DNA from: Halieaceae bacterium
GTDB lineage: Bacteria; Pseudomonadota; Gammaproteobacteria; Pseudomonadales; Halieaceae
Direction: 5' to 3'
Assembly (NCBI GenBank): GCA_018657645.1
Contig: JABHWT010000358.1
Coordinates: forward strand, 1 to 40,590
DNA length: 40,590 nucleotides
The notes under the pieces are model-generated. The model did not search any database, was not told the DNA's origin, and worked only from the letters and a program-made list of their open reading frames with translations. Numbering within the stretch: the first letter of the stretch is position 1; each line of letters starts with the position of its first letter. The translations under genes and the position numbers were made by a program. Positions 1 through 7,774 of the stretch are shown here, in pieces.

Positions 1-66
1 GGCAATAGCATCCATCGACTTTCTCTACTTGTTAAGCACAGGCAGAGAGCCCTGGTTGTCGCTGCT

Positions 67-172
67 TTAACCCGAATATTTCACCAAGGATGGCCCAGGC
101 CAGCCTCTCGACCGCTGAGCGGTCCCACCTCCTCCGGGAATTGCGCTGTAGCTGGTGAAATGTTCGGATTAA
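67..172. repeat. nested inverted repeat, MITE-like or large hairpin
   Basis: Arms at 67-86 (begins TTAACCCGAATATTTC) and 153-172 are inverted copies matching at 18 of 20 positions. A perfect 15-nt palindrome (7-bp arms GACCGCT around one base) lies almost at the centre, at 110-124. The right arm includes the stop codon of the minus-strand phosphotransferase gene, so the structure could act as its transcription end. No T-run follows and no clear target-site duplication flanks it. The nested symmetry suggests a small non-autonomous element or REP-like unit, but the family is not identified. Bases 1-66 hold nothing recognisable. Confidence 0.5.
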
Positions 173-1254
173 GCGACTTTGAGCGTTTCCAGGTCCAGGA
201 CCGCTGCAATTAATCGCTGCAAATTAAGTTCGGTGATTTCCTTCCCGTAATTCCGGGTCGGGCAGGTCATCCAACCGATAACCAGTCCCCACAGTGCAGC
301 TTGCCTGTGCAACAGCCAGGCGCTATCAAAGTTGGGGGGCGAGGCGACACCTCTTCTGTGCAACTCATCCAGATAAAACCGAATCAAATCAGACTCGTTG
401 TGTCGGCGCTGTTCGATGTCCAGGGCCGTGGTGATGTAATAGGTGAGGTCGCGACTGAAACAGCCCTGCATTGTCAGTTGAAAATCCAGCAGGCCAACCG
501 ATCCATCGGGTAACAAAAATGTATTTCCCTGATGCGTGTCACCGTGAAGCAGGGTTCTGGGCCCGTTCTCCAGGACAGTTTCCTGCAGTGTCAACATTGC
601 ACAAAACAGCGCTTGTGGGCTGCGATCCAGAGGCCGTAACATCTCTTGCCGCCAGGGTTCGTTGTTCAGGTGGCTCTCTATGAGCGGGAAGATGTTTCGG
701 AAGAAGTCACTCATGCCGCCGCTGGCCGGTGTACAGAGCCAGCTCAAATCACTATCCAGGCGTGGGCTTTGCCAAAGTCTGGCATGGATTTCGGCCAGGT
801 TGCCAATCAGGGAACGCACCTGGTCCAGTGTCACCGGCGTGGTCACATCGGGAAAAATCGCGTTGCGTAGGGTGAGGTCTTCCATAATTACACCGAATTG
901 ACCGGAGCTACTATCAAATACTGCTGCATAAACATGCGGCGCCACAATATTCAAGTGGGGTCTCAGCTCGCGGTAAAACCGCACTTCTGCGTCAAACATC
1001 TCGCCGGGGGCATGTGGCGTTTCCAGCATGGTTTTAAGTATAACCCTGGTCGGTAAGCCCTGATCCTTGTTCGGGCGGTAGTGCAGATCGAGTAGTATCC
1101 GGTCGGCGGTTGAGGCAAAGCCGCTGTCACAGTTGATGCATTCAATGACATCGAAGCTGTCCACTTCGACCTGGGGGTGAAGTTCGGACAGCGCCTCAGT
1201 CAGTAGGGCGGCACTCAGGTCCTCTACCATGTTAGGGAACTTAATTTGCTTCAT
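169..1254 (-). CDS. APH-family phosphotransferase (aminoglycoside/choline kinase fold)
   Basis: A 361-residue cytosolic kinase-like protein. The N-lobe has the ATP-site lysine in RVILKTM (about residue 74) and a likely helix-C glutamate in EVRFYREL (about 90). The C-lobe has the Brenner catalytic motif HGDTHQGN (about 237-244) and the metal-binding LLDFQ (about 255-259), so all catalytic residues are present. The family phosphorylates small molecules; its ecdysteroid-kinase-like and ACAD10-like branches often sit near fatty-acid genes, as here, but the substrate cannot be read from the sequence. An in-frame TTG at 1278 gives eight more residues. ATG 1254 is preferred, although no Shine-Dalgarno sequence is obvious before either. 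It lies downstream of the secernin-like gene on the same strand, with a 168-nt gap. Confidence 0.85.
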   Translation of the reverse strand: MKQIKFPNMVEDLSAALLTEALSELHPQVEVDSFDVIECINCDSGFASTADRILLDLHYRPNKDQGLPTRVILKTMLETPHAPGEMFDAEVRFYRELRPHLNIVAPHVYAAVFDSSSGQFGVIMEDLTLRNAIFPDVTTPVTLDQVRSLIGNLAEIHARLWQSPRLDSDLSWLCTPASGGMSDFFRNIFPLIESHLNNEPWRQEMLRPLDRSPQALFCAMLTLQETVLENGPRTLLHGDTHQGNTFLLPDGSVGLLDFQLTMQGCFSRDLTYYITTALDIEQRRHNESDLIRFYLDELHRRGVASPPNFDSAWLLHRQAALWGLVIGWMTCPTRNYGKEITELNLQRLIAAVLDLETLKVA

Positions 1255-1270
1255 TGCGCATAAATCGACA

Positions 1271-1310
1271 ATTACCAAAGTACTTTTGGATTACCAAATT
1301 AGCCATTACC
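1271..1310. repeat. three ATTACC repeats upstream of the phosphotransferase
   Basis: ATTACC occurs at 1271-1276, 1290-1295 and 1305-1310; the first two copies extend to ATTACCAAA and start 19 bp apart. They lie 17-56 bp upstream of the likely ATG of the phosphotransferase, where a regulator could bind. A 6-bp word repeated three times in AT-rich DNA can also arise by chance. Confidence 0.25.
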
Positions 1311-1422
1311 TAACCGGACCTCCTGCTTGGAAAGCTGTGCATTTGCCATTGTTCCTCGCCTCGTACTTTTGTGACAGACATTTTGGAATTGCATTGGTTC
1401 CAGAAAATACAAGTCCTCAGTT

Positions 1423-2571
1423 CTACAACTGGCTAACACTGCGCCACCAATCGTCTTGCAGGGCCAGGGCTTGACTCTCACCAGCTTCCCACAATTGCTC
1501 CTCAACCGTTCGATTATGTTGCTGAAGTTTAACTTTTAAATTCTGGTCCACCTCGGTCTTGTTATAAATGTGCAACCAGTCATCCCAGAATCCAGGATGT
1601 TGCCCAAGCCAGTTTTTCTGCTCGCCGTGCAGGGGCTTAAATAGAGAAATACAGGGCGCAGATCCGCCCGTCATCCAGGTTTTTGACCCCCGCCCACTAA
1701 GATGGCAGATCATGGACTGTGTTGTCTGTGACGGTCGCAACAAGCCTTTTTCATGCATGCAGACATCGGCATTGCTGCTGTGCTTTGTGCCTGCCTTATG
1801 TTGGCGCAGAATCTGCGCCAGTTGCGGGGCGACAGGCTGTCGCTTATCGAGGTTGTCCAGTGCCTTGAGGTTGCAGTCCCGTCGTTTTACTGACCGGGCT
1901 GCCCAAGGCATAAACCAGGTTGCAAAGGCCTTTCTGAAGTTGAAGTCGCCCCTGCCATTCCAATAGCCCGACTTTCGAGCCAGGTCGGGTAGTGAATCGC
2001 TGCACAAGGTATAGTCACAGCCAATGGACAGATCGTTTGAAATAGCAATAACCGGGTTGTTTTGATTCAGCTTCTTTGCCACCCAGAACTGCCCGGCGGT
2101 CTCCAACTGCCAACCGCCATTGGCATCGGCAATGAGGAAACTATTGTCATACCGAAAGTTCTTGTCGCGGAACCCGGCGGGTCCACCCTGTCCATACCGC
2201 TGTAAATAGTCGGTGATCACCTCCAGTGCATCGTCGGCGCTGCGACCCTGCTCCAGGCCAAGGCGAACTAAATCCATGCCCAGGAGTGCCGAAGAGCAGC
2301 GGCTAATAAGCCGCGTATAGACAGCCTCGTTGCCGATAGCTACGCCGTGCTCATTCACACCCATTTCCGCACCCCACATCCAGTCGGGGCGGGACAGCCA
2401 GGCAGCATGTCTCTTATCGGGAACGTCAATTTGTAGATAAGTGGCTTTTTGGTTACTGTCACCGGTCCAAGGGTCGTGCCATTCTACTCGCTGCGGCTCA
2501 GCTGCCTCTCGGTCGCTGTTCTTGCCGAACCAGCAGTTATCCTCATCCAGCATTGCAAAGGTGTCACACAA
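1423..2571 (-). CDS. secernin-like peptidase C69 / Ntn-hydrolase family protein
   Basis: A 382-residue protein of the secernin branch of the C69 dipeptidase/Ntn-hydrolase superfamily. It opens with MCDTF, placing cysteine at position 2, where removal of the initiator Met would expose it as the N-terminal nucleophile. This is followed by GKNSDR (about 17-22), the second family signature. The length is close to that of secernins (about 400). These enzymes cleave amide bonds; the substrate is unknown. No signal peptide is present, so it is probably cytosolic. The start is TTG at 2571, chosen because it lies directly before the conserved CDTF; the next in-frame ATG would delete the catalytic cysteine. 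A weak minus-strand -10-like TATACT lies about 95 bp upstream. Confidence 0.85.
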   Translation of the reverse strand: MCDTFAMLDEDNCWFGKNSDREAAEPQRVEWHDPWTGDSNQKATYLQIDVPDKRHAAWLSRPDWMWGAEMGVNEHGVAIGNEAVYTRLISRCSSALLGMDLVRLGLEQGRSADDALEVITDYLQRYGQGGPAGFRDKNFRYDNSFLIADANGGWQLETAGQFWVAKKLNQNNPVIAISNDLSIGCDYTLCSDSLPDLARKSGYWNGRGDFNFRKAFATWFMPWAARSVKRRDCNLKALDNLDKRQPVAPQLAQILRQHKAGTKHSSNADVCMHEKGLLRPSQTTQSMICHLSGRGSKTWMTGGSAPCISLFKPLHGEQKNWLGQHPGFWDDWLHIYNKTEVDQNLKVKLQQHNRTVEEQLWEAGESQALALQDDWWRSVSQL

Positions 2572-2813
2572 AACACAGCACCCAGTAAATTCGCACAGTG
2601 AAAAGGTTCGCTGGCAGTGACTCGATCAGCCCACCCACCACCGATTATTGCACAACGAGCTTTAGTATATTGAGTCTCCTCTCAGAGTCCAGTACGCTGA
2701 AAGATGGGTGGAGCGCCGCTTTATCAGGCGCCTGCAAACAAAAGGGTACCAGCGACCATAATGAGAATTCGATTTGAACCCAAAGCGTTGCCAATAACTT
2801 ATCTGATCAGGGT

Positions 2814-4460
2814 ATGCCCATGACTGAAGGCGGTGTCGAGCGAGAAATCACGGTTACTATTGTTGATTCTGGCCGTGTTATACCCCATGTGAAGGGCGAG
2901 ACACTTCTGGAAACCCTCCTTTTTGAAGACGAGGATATTGTCGCCGACTGTGGCGGCGCGAGTATCTGTGGAACCTGCTCTGTACATGTCGTCAGTGCGC
3001 CGCCTCCAGCCGAAGAGTCAGACCACGAATTGCTCGGTTCCCAAAGGGTGGCCGAGGGTTGGCGCCTGGCCTGTCGCTGCTACCCGACTGAGGACCTGCT
3101 AATTGAAATCGATCGATCTGTGGGCATTCATGCCATGCGAATCGAAACCAGCGGACTGTCACATGTGGAACCGCAGGTGGGTGCGATTCAACAAAGCTAC
3201 GGCCTGGCAATTGATCTGGGAACCACTACCATTGTTTGCTATTTAGTGGACCTCAGCGGTGAAACCGGAGATCTAGTGGTGGCTTTTCCCAACCCACAGA
3301 GACTCGCCGGAGCCGATGTTGTGTCGCGGATTGCGTATGCGCACGAGGACAAAAAGAACCTGGAAAAACTCTGCAAATTGGTCGCTAACCAGATAAACAG
3401 ACGACTGATTTACCTTTTTGAACAGGAGGGCGTGTCGGGCTCGGAAATCACCCGCATTATTATGGTCGGAAATATGACCATGACGCACCTGTTTCAGGGA
3501 ATGGATCCCTGGGCTCTTGGAATTGCGCCCTATCAACCGGAACAAAGAGTTTGGGATAGCCAGCCCGCTGCCATGTTGTTCCTGCCTCTCTTTGGCACTA
3601 CCCCAATACATAGCTTTCCAGGCATTGCAGGGCATTTAGGTGGTGACACTGTGGCGGGCCTGATGGCACTTAACCTGAGGGAGAGCAAAAAAACCTCGCT
3701 GTTTCTGGATCTGGGAACAAATGGAGAAATTGTGGTGGTTCACCAGGGCAAGGCCCACGGCTGTACTTGCGCTGCAGGCCCTGCTTTTGAAGGTGTTCGC
3801 ATATCCTGTGGGATACCGGCGGTGCCAGGTGCCATTAATGAAGTGGTAATTTCAGGGGGTGACATTCAAACCACTACTATTGAAGGTGCTCCCCCCGTGG
3901 GCTTATGCGGTTCTGGCCTCGCCGATGCCATTGTGGCCCTGCTGGCTGCGGGCTTAGTCGATCCCTCGGGTCGCATAACGCCGCCGGAGCAACTTGGAGA
4001 GGATGTCTCCGCTGATCTGCGGGCGCGTGTTTTGACCAGCGGCAGGGGACGAAAGATTGCTCTTGGCAAGGGAGTTGGGCACCATGCCGTCGAGATTACA
4101 CAATTGGATATTCGCGAAGTTCAACTCGCCAAAGGCGCATTCAGGACTGGCATCGACATTCTGTGTCGGCGCGTTGGTGTTGAACAGCACTGTATTGATC
4201 AGGTTTATATTGCCGGAGGCTTTGGTAACGCACTTAAGCCGAGCACCCTGATTGCCCTGGGAGTTCTGCCTCCAGAGCTCCAGGACAGGATTATTCCAGC
4301 GGGCAATGTTGCCGGGGTCGGAGCCCGGGCCGCTTTATTTTCGGATGCTGCAGACGCAGATGCCCTGGACATTGCCAACTGGGTTGAGCACTTGCCCCTG
4401 GAAAGCGCGCCTGACTTTAGCGCAGCGTTCACCGCCAATCTCACTTTTCCAAAACAATAA
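2814..4460 (+). CDS. RACo-type ASKHA ATPase with N-terminal 2Fe-2S ferredoxin domain (COG3894/DUF4445)
   Basis: A 548-residue protein. An N-terminal plant-type ferredoxin domain (about 10-100) has a C46-x5-C52-x2-C55-x31-C87 cluster motif. A linker leads to an acetate/sugar kinase-Hsc70-actin ATPase core with phosphate-1 loop AIDLGTTT (132-139), phosphate-2 loop DLGTNGEI (299-306) and a late IAGGFGNA adenosine motif. Characterised relatives (RACo, RamA) use ATP to reduce the inactive Co(II) corrinoid of methyltransferases back to Co(I), so this is probably a cytosolic reactivase. No corrinoid protein or cobalamin methyltransferase is in the window, so the partner must be elsewhere or the role differs. 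ATG 2814 and ATG 2820 are both possible; CAGGG lies just upstream. The 242 bp before it show no clear cobalamin riboswitch. Confidence 0.88.
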   Translation: MPMTEGGVEREITVTIVDSGRVIPHVKGETLLETLLFEDEDIVADCGGASICGTCSVHVVSAPPPAEESDHELLGSQRVAEGWRLACRCYPTEDLLIEIDRSVGIHAMRIETSGLSHVEPQVGAIQQSYGLAIDLGTTTIVCYLVDLSGETGDLVVAFPNPQRLAGADVVSRIAYAHEDKKNLEKLCKLVANQINRRLIYLFEQEGVSGSEITRIIMVGNMTMTHLFQGMDPWALGIAPYQPEQRVWDSQPAAMLFLPLFGTTPIHSFPGIAGHLGGDTVAGLMALNLRESKKTSLFLDLGTNGEIVVVHQGKAHGCTCAAGPAFEGVRISCGIPAVPGAINEVVISGGDIQTTTIEGAPPVGLCGSGLADAIVALLAAGLVDPSGRITPPEQLGEDVSADLRARVLTSGRGRKIALGKGVGHHAVEITQLDIREVQLAKGAFRTGIDILCRRVGVEQHCIDQVYIAGGFGNALKPSTLIALGVLPPELQDRIIPAGNVAGVGARAALFSDAADADALDIANWVEHLPLESAPDFSAAFTANLTFPKQ

Positions 4461-4475
4461 TCTCTGCCCAGTATG

Positions 4476-4577
4476 TTATTCGTAGCGCAGGGACCGTATC
4501 GGGTTGGCGGTGGCCCACGGTGGCAATGTGGTTTTAGGCGTCAGTGACGCCGGTGGGGCGAGGTTCACGTTGATGTT
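4476..4577 (-). pseudogene. 3' remnant of an FtsX/MacB-type ABC transporter permease gene
   Basis: On the minus strand the last 33 codons before TAA (4476-4478) end in LPPWATANPIRSLRYE. This closely matches the usual C-terminal tail of MacB/FtsX-like permeases (LPA-x-RA-x-x-x-x-P-x-x-ALRYE type). The frame is closed just upstream by a TAG at 4578-4580, and none of the transmembrane or MacB periplasmic regions is found in the remaining 250 bp before the next gene. It therefore looks like a decayed end of a deleted gene. A perfect 15-nt palindrome (GGCGTCAGTGACGCC, 4537-4551) lies inside it. The family call rests on the tail motif alone. Confidence 0.5.
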
Positions 4578-4725
4578 CTAGCGACGTTCGCCTGCACAGC
4601 GACTGACGACCTATGGTAATGTGCGAGCTGAAGGTCTCGTAGTCAAAAAGAGGCCCTTTCACCTCCCCGTGGCTTCAATGCAAAAAGTGGGGGTGATTGT
4701 ACGTTAATTGTAAATGGGAGCTCAG

Positions 4726-6318
4726 ATGGCACACCCGCATGAATCACCAACCCTCGCGGGAAAACTTAACTGTGCCTCGGGCGCAGGGCAAATGAGTGGC
4801 CTGAATCGCAGGGATCTGATCCACCTTGCTATTGTGTTGGCGATAGCCATCGCCACCAGATTTTATAAACTCGGATATGCATCGTTGTGGCTTGACGAGG
4901 CCTTTACGATAAGAATTTCTAATTACTCTTTTTCCACTCTGTGGGTAACAAATTACGATCCCTCGCCCCCCCTCTACTATTCCCTGATTCAATTGCTGCT
5001 GAATTTTGGCCACAGCGAGTATTTGCTGCGTCTACCCAGTGCCATTTTCGGTGTTCTGACCATCGCAGTAATCTATATTGCAACCCGAAGAATAGCGGGA
5101 CCTCTAGCTGCTCTTTCAGCCTGTCTTATTTTATCACTGTCGAGTTTCAATATTGAGTATAGTCAGGAGGCCAGATTTTACGCACTCTTGGGTCTATGCC
5201 TATCGGTATCTTTTTTGGGGTTGGCAAACTTAAGCCAGCGCTGGCAAAGCACATCTTCGGGATTTACATTCCGGGAGTTTCTCCGCTGTGGTGGAGCGCT
5301 GTACGCGCTGGGTTTAATCGCGGCTTTATATACCCACAATACTGCGGTGTTTTACTGGTTGGGCGTACAGTTTTTTTTCATAGGCTGGTGGTTTCGACCC
5401 TTTAGGTTAGCGCTACCGGTCCTGGCCGCTTGGTTTGTGGTCAATTTCATAGTGCTCCTGCTGTGGATACCCTGGCTTAATGCAAGCCTTGAACGTATTG
5501 CGATGGGCGGATTCTCCTGGCTTCCCCAGGCCTCTGCATTAGATGCCATGAATCAATGGAGAAGTATACATGGTATGTCCTCTGTGCTTCCGGGACAGCC
5601 AGGCCCCGATCTCATAAAGTTATTGCTGGGGGTAGTCGGTATTTATAGTTTGAGACGTTATCCCGCAATGGCTGTGTTGCTTTCTGGGTTGCTGGTTTTT
5701 TCCTCGATTGCAATATGGGCCTTTGGATTTGTCGGGACACCGGTATATATGCATCGAACCATTTTGTGGGGGACTCTGTTTTCCTCCGTCGTGGTAGGCA
5801 TAGGCATTTCGCGGTTTCCTCCAACTATTGCCTACTGTTTCATTATGCTTGTCGCAATCGAAGGTGGTCTCGGCGTGAACCACTACTTCAAATACAACGT
5901 AGCCGAGTCCGAAGATTGGCGCTTTGCTGCGGAAATTTTCAATAAGCATCAAAAACCCAACGACATACTGTTGATTAGAGAGCCCTTCGTACACTACCCC
6001 TTTTTCTATTATGTCGATGAGTTTTCCCCAGACTGGACAATTTTGGGCTGGGACTGCCTTGGAGAACGCGCACTGACTGGACGGATAAAGTATGGAGCCC
6101 CGATACCGACGATAAAATGGTCGAAGTCAGACATATTTGGAACTGACAAACCCATTTCGCAGAAGGAAGGTGCGGCCCTCTGGCTCGTGGAGGCCCACTG
6201 CCTTTCCCGAGACTGGGACACGTCCGATGCGACCTTTTTGCCCAATTGGAGACTACGTAAATCCTACGACTTCAAGGGAGGCTACCTGCACCATCTGGTG
6301 CCGGCAGCTCGGAGATAA
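4726..6318 (+). CDS. GT-C fold membrane glycosyltransferase (GT39/PMT_2, ArnT-like)
   Basis: A 530-residue polytopic inner-membrane protein with about 10-12 hydrophobic segments. The first periplasmic loop carries the acidic GT-C signature LWLDEAF, followed by a proline-rich PSPPLYY segment and the SQEARFYAL motif of the PMT_2/ArnT group. Such enzymes take a sugar from a polyprenyl-phosphate carrier and attach it to lipid A, O-antigen, protein or another acceptor on the periplasmic side. It is the first gene of an operon with a GT2 polyprenyl-P glycosyltransferase and a GtrA flippase, so it is the likely acceptor-specific transferase of that set. The start at 4726 has GGGAG 5 nt upstream. ATG 4714 and ATG 4792 (which removes a polar 22-residue leader) are alternatives. 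Confidence 0.85.
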   Translation: MAHPHESPTLAGKLNCASGAGQMSGLNRRDLIHLAIVLAIAIATRFYKLGYASLWLDEAFTIRISNYSFSTLWVTNYDPSPPLYYSLIQLLLNFGHSEYLLRLPSAIFGVLTIAVIYIATRRIAGPLAALSACLILSLSSFNIEYSQEARFYALLGLCLSVSFLGLANLSQRWQSTSSGFTFREFLRCGGALYALGLIAALYTHNTAVFYWLGVQFFFIGWWFRPFRLALPVLAAWFVVNFIVLLLWIPWLNASLERIAMGGFSWLPQASALDAMNQWRSIHGMSSVLPGQPGPDLIKLLLGVVGIYSLRRYPAMAVLLSGLLVFSSIAIWAFGFVGTPVYMHRTILWGTLFSSVVVGIGISRFPPTIAYCFIMLVAIEGGLGVNHYFKYNVAESEDWRFAAEIFNKHQKPNDILLIREPFVHYPFFYYVDEFSPDWTILGWDCLGERALTGRIKYGAPIPTIKWSKSDIFGTDKPISQKEGAALWLVEAHCLSRDWDTSDATFLPNWRLRKSYDFKGGYLHHLVPAARR

Positions 6319-6384
6319 CCCTGCTACAATACAAAATCCTGATTTGCCAGGGCAAAACACAATCCCACGCTTAGGATACTGTGT

Positions 6385-7353
6385 ATGAAATCTGAACCTG
6401 AGATGCAAGCTGCGTCAGTAACAATCTCTGTTGTTTGTCCATGTTTTAACGAAGAAAAGGTTATTCCTGCGTTTATCGACGCCTTAATACCTGTACTAAA
6501 GGACACTGACCTTTCCTACGAAATTGTCTTTATCAACGATGGTAGCAGCGATAAGACCTTACAGGCGCTGTTGGCAGTTCGAGAGGAAACCGATGCGGTA
6601 CGTATTCTCAATCTGTCCAGGAATTTTGGCAAAGAGGCCGCCATGACCGCCGGGCTGGATCACGCACAGGGCGAGGTTATTATTCCTATGGATGTGGATC
6701 TCCAGGATCCGCCAGAGTTGATCAAGGAATTCATAGAACGTTGGCGAGAGGGTTATGAGGTCGTACTGGCCAGGCGTGTGGATCGTTCTGCTGATACGTG
6801 GACAAAACGCGTTAGCGCTGGCCTGTTTTATCACTTACACAACAGAATTTCCGATGTTGAGGTTCCGCATAATGTTGGCGATTACCGGCTCTTTACGCGC
6901 AAGGTACTTAAAGAGGTCCAAAGGCTGGGTGAACACCAGCGATTTATGAAAGGTCTTTTTGCCTGGGTTGGTTTTAACACGACTACAGTGGAGTATGTTC
7001 GTGAAAAACGAGTAGCGGGGAAAACCCACTTTAACGGGTGGAAACTGTGGAATTTTGCGCTGGATGGTATTACCAGTTTCAGTTCCGCCCCACTGCGTAT
7101 TTGGCTGTATATTGGCATTTGTATCGCCACACCATCGGTGTTCTGGGCCAGTTGGATTCTCATCCGCACCGTGGTTTATGGCATTGATCTCCCAGGTTAT
7201 GCATCGCTCATTTCCGCGGTTCTGTTTCTGGGCGGCATACAATTAATTGGCATTGGTGTGCTGGGTGAGTATGTCGGCAGAATTTATATAGAGACCAAGG
7301 GAAGGCCAAACTATATCGTTGAGAAAGACTACGAAACACGACCTTCCATCTGA
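6385..7353 (+). CDS. GT2 polyprenyl-phosphate glycosyltransferase (GtrB / DPM1-like)
   Basis: A 322-residue enzyme with a cytosolic GT-A domain: CFNEE (20-24), FINDGSSD (49-56) and the metal-binding MDVDLQDPP (102-110). Two C-terminal transmembrane helices follow (about 238-260 and 274-296), then GEYVGRIYIETKGRP (294-308), a tail typical of GtrB and bacterial dolichyl-phosphate-mannose-synthase-like proteins. It should transfer glucose, mannose or a similar sugar from its nucleotide donor to undecaprenyl phosphate on the cytoplasmic face. It is second in the operon, 66 bp after the GT-C gene and 10 bp before the gtrA-like gene. TTAGGA lies about 9 nt before the ATG. It may also supply the PMT pair at 14.3-17.4 kb (inference). 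Confidence 0.92.
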   Translation: MKSEPEMQAASVTISVVCPCFNEEKVIPAFIDALIPVLKDTDLSYEIVFINDGSSDKTLQALLAVREETDAVRILNLSRNFGKEAAMTAGLDHAQGEVIIPMDVDLQDPPELIKEFIERWREGYEVVLARRVDRSADTWTKRVSAGLFYHLHNRISDVEVPHNVGDYRLFTRKVLKEVQRLGEHQRFMKGLFAWVGFNTTTVEYVREKRVAGKTHFNGWKLWNFALDGITSFSSAPLRIWLYIGICIATPSVFWASWILIRTVVYGIDLPGYASLISAVLFLGGIQLIGIGVLGEYVGRIYIETKGRPNYIVEKDYETRPSI

Positions 7354-7363
7354 TCAAATCCCT

Positions 7364-7768
7364 ATGCCATTAGAAAAAATGAAGGGCGGGCCTCTCACTC
7401 AACTCATTATGCAGCTGTTTCGCTATGGCGGCGTGGGTGGAGTTTCTACCCTCATTCACATTGCTATAGCCATTACTTACATCCGCCTGATTGACGAGGC
7501 CATCATCTGGGCCAATGTGGCAGGATTCCTTGTTGCTTTCTGTTTTTCCTATGTGGCCCAGTCACTGTTTGTATTTCGTGCGCGCTTTTCAATGATCAGA
7601 CTCACTAAATTCTTTGGGGTGCAAGTGATCGCTCTGACACTCTCTCTGTCGACGAGTTTATTATTCACGGGGGCCCACCCCTATTTTAAGGTGTGCATCA
7701 CTGCTATTTTACTGCCATTAATGGCCTTTGCTATCCATAAACTGTGGACTTTTACTGAAGTCGAGTGA
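7364..7768 (+). CDS. GtrA family membrane protein (polyprenyl-P-sugar flippase)
   Basis: A 134-residue protein with four predicted transmembrane helices, starting with the QLFRYGGVGG segment typical of GtrA (PF04138) and ending in the KLWTF-type tail seen in this family. GtrA proteins are thought to flip undecaprenyl-phosphate-linked sugars from the cytosol to the periplasm; here the cargo would be the product of the adjacent GT2 enzyme. ATG 7364 lies 10 nt after the GT2 stop and has no strong Shine-Dalgarno sequence, so translational coupling is likely. A TTG at 7319 would overlap the GT2 gene by 35 nt. The gene converges on the minus-strand ligase gene with only 6 nt between stops. Confidence 0.88.
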   Translation: MPLEKMKGGPLTQLIMQLFRYGGVGGVSTLIHIAIAITYIRLIDEAIIWANVAGFLVAFCFSYVAQSLFVFRARFSMIRLTKFFGVQVIALTLSLSTSLLFTGAHPYFKVCITAILLPLMAFAIHKLWTFTEVE

Positions 7769-7774
7769 TGTCCA

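Noticed and set aside
1-210. Open plus-strand frame from the window edge
   Set aside because: It runs through the inverted repeat and into the phosphotransferase gene, with no protein-like pattern.
2572-2813. Possible cobalamin riboswitch before the RACo-like gene
   Set aside because: No B12-box-like sequence or convincing fold could be seen by eye.
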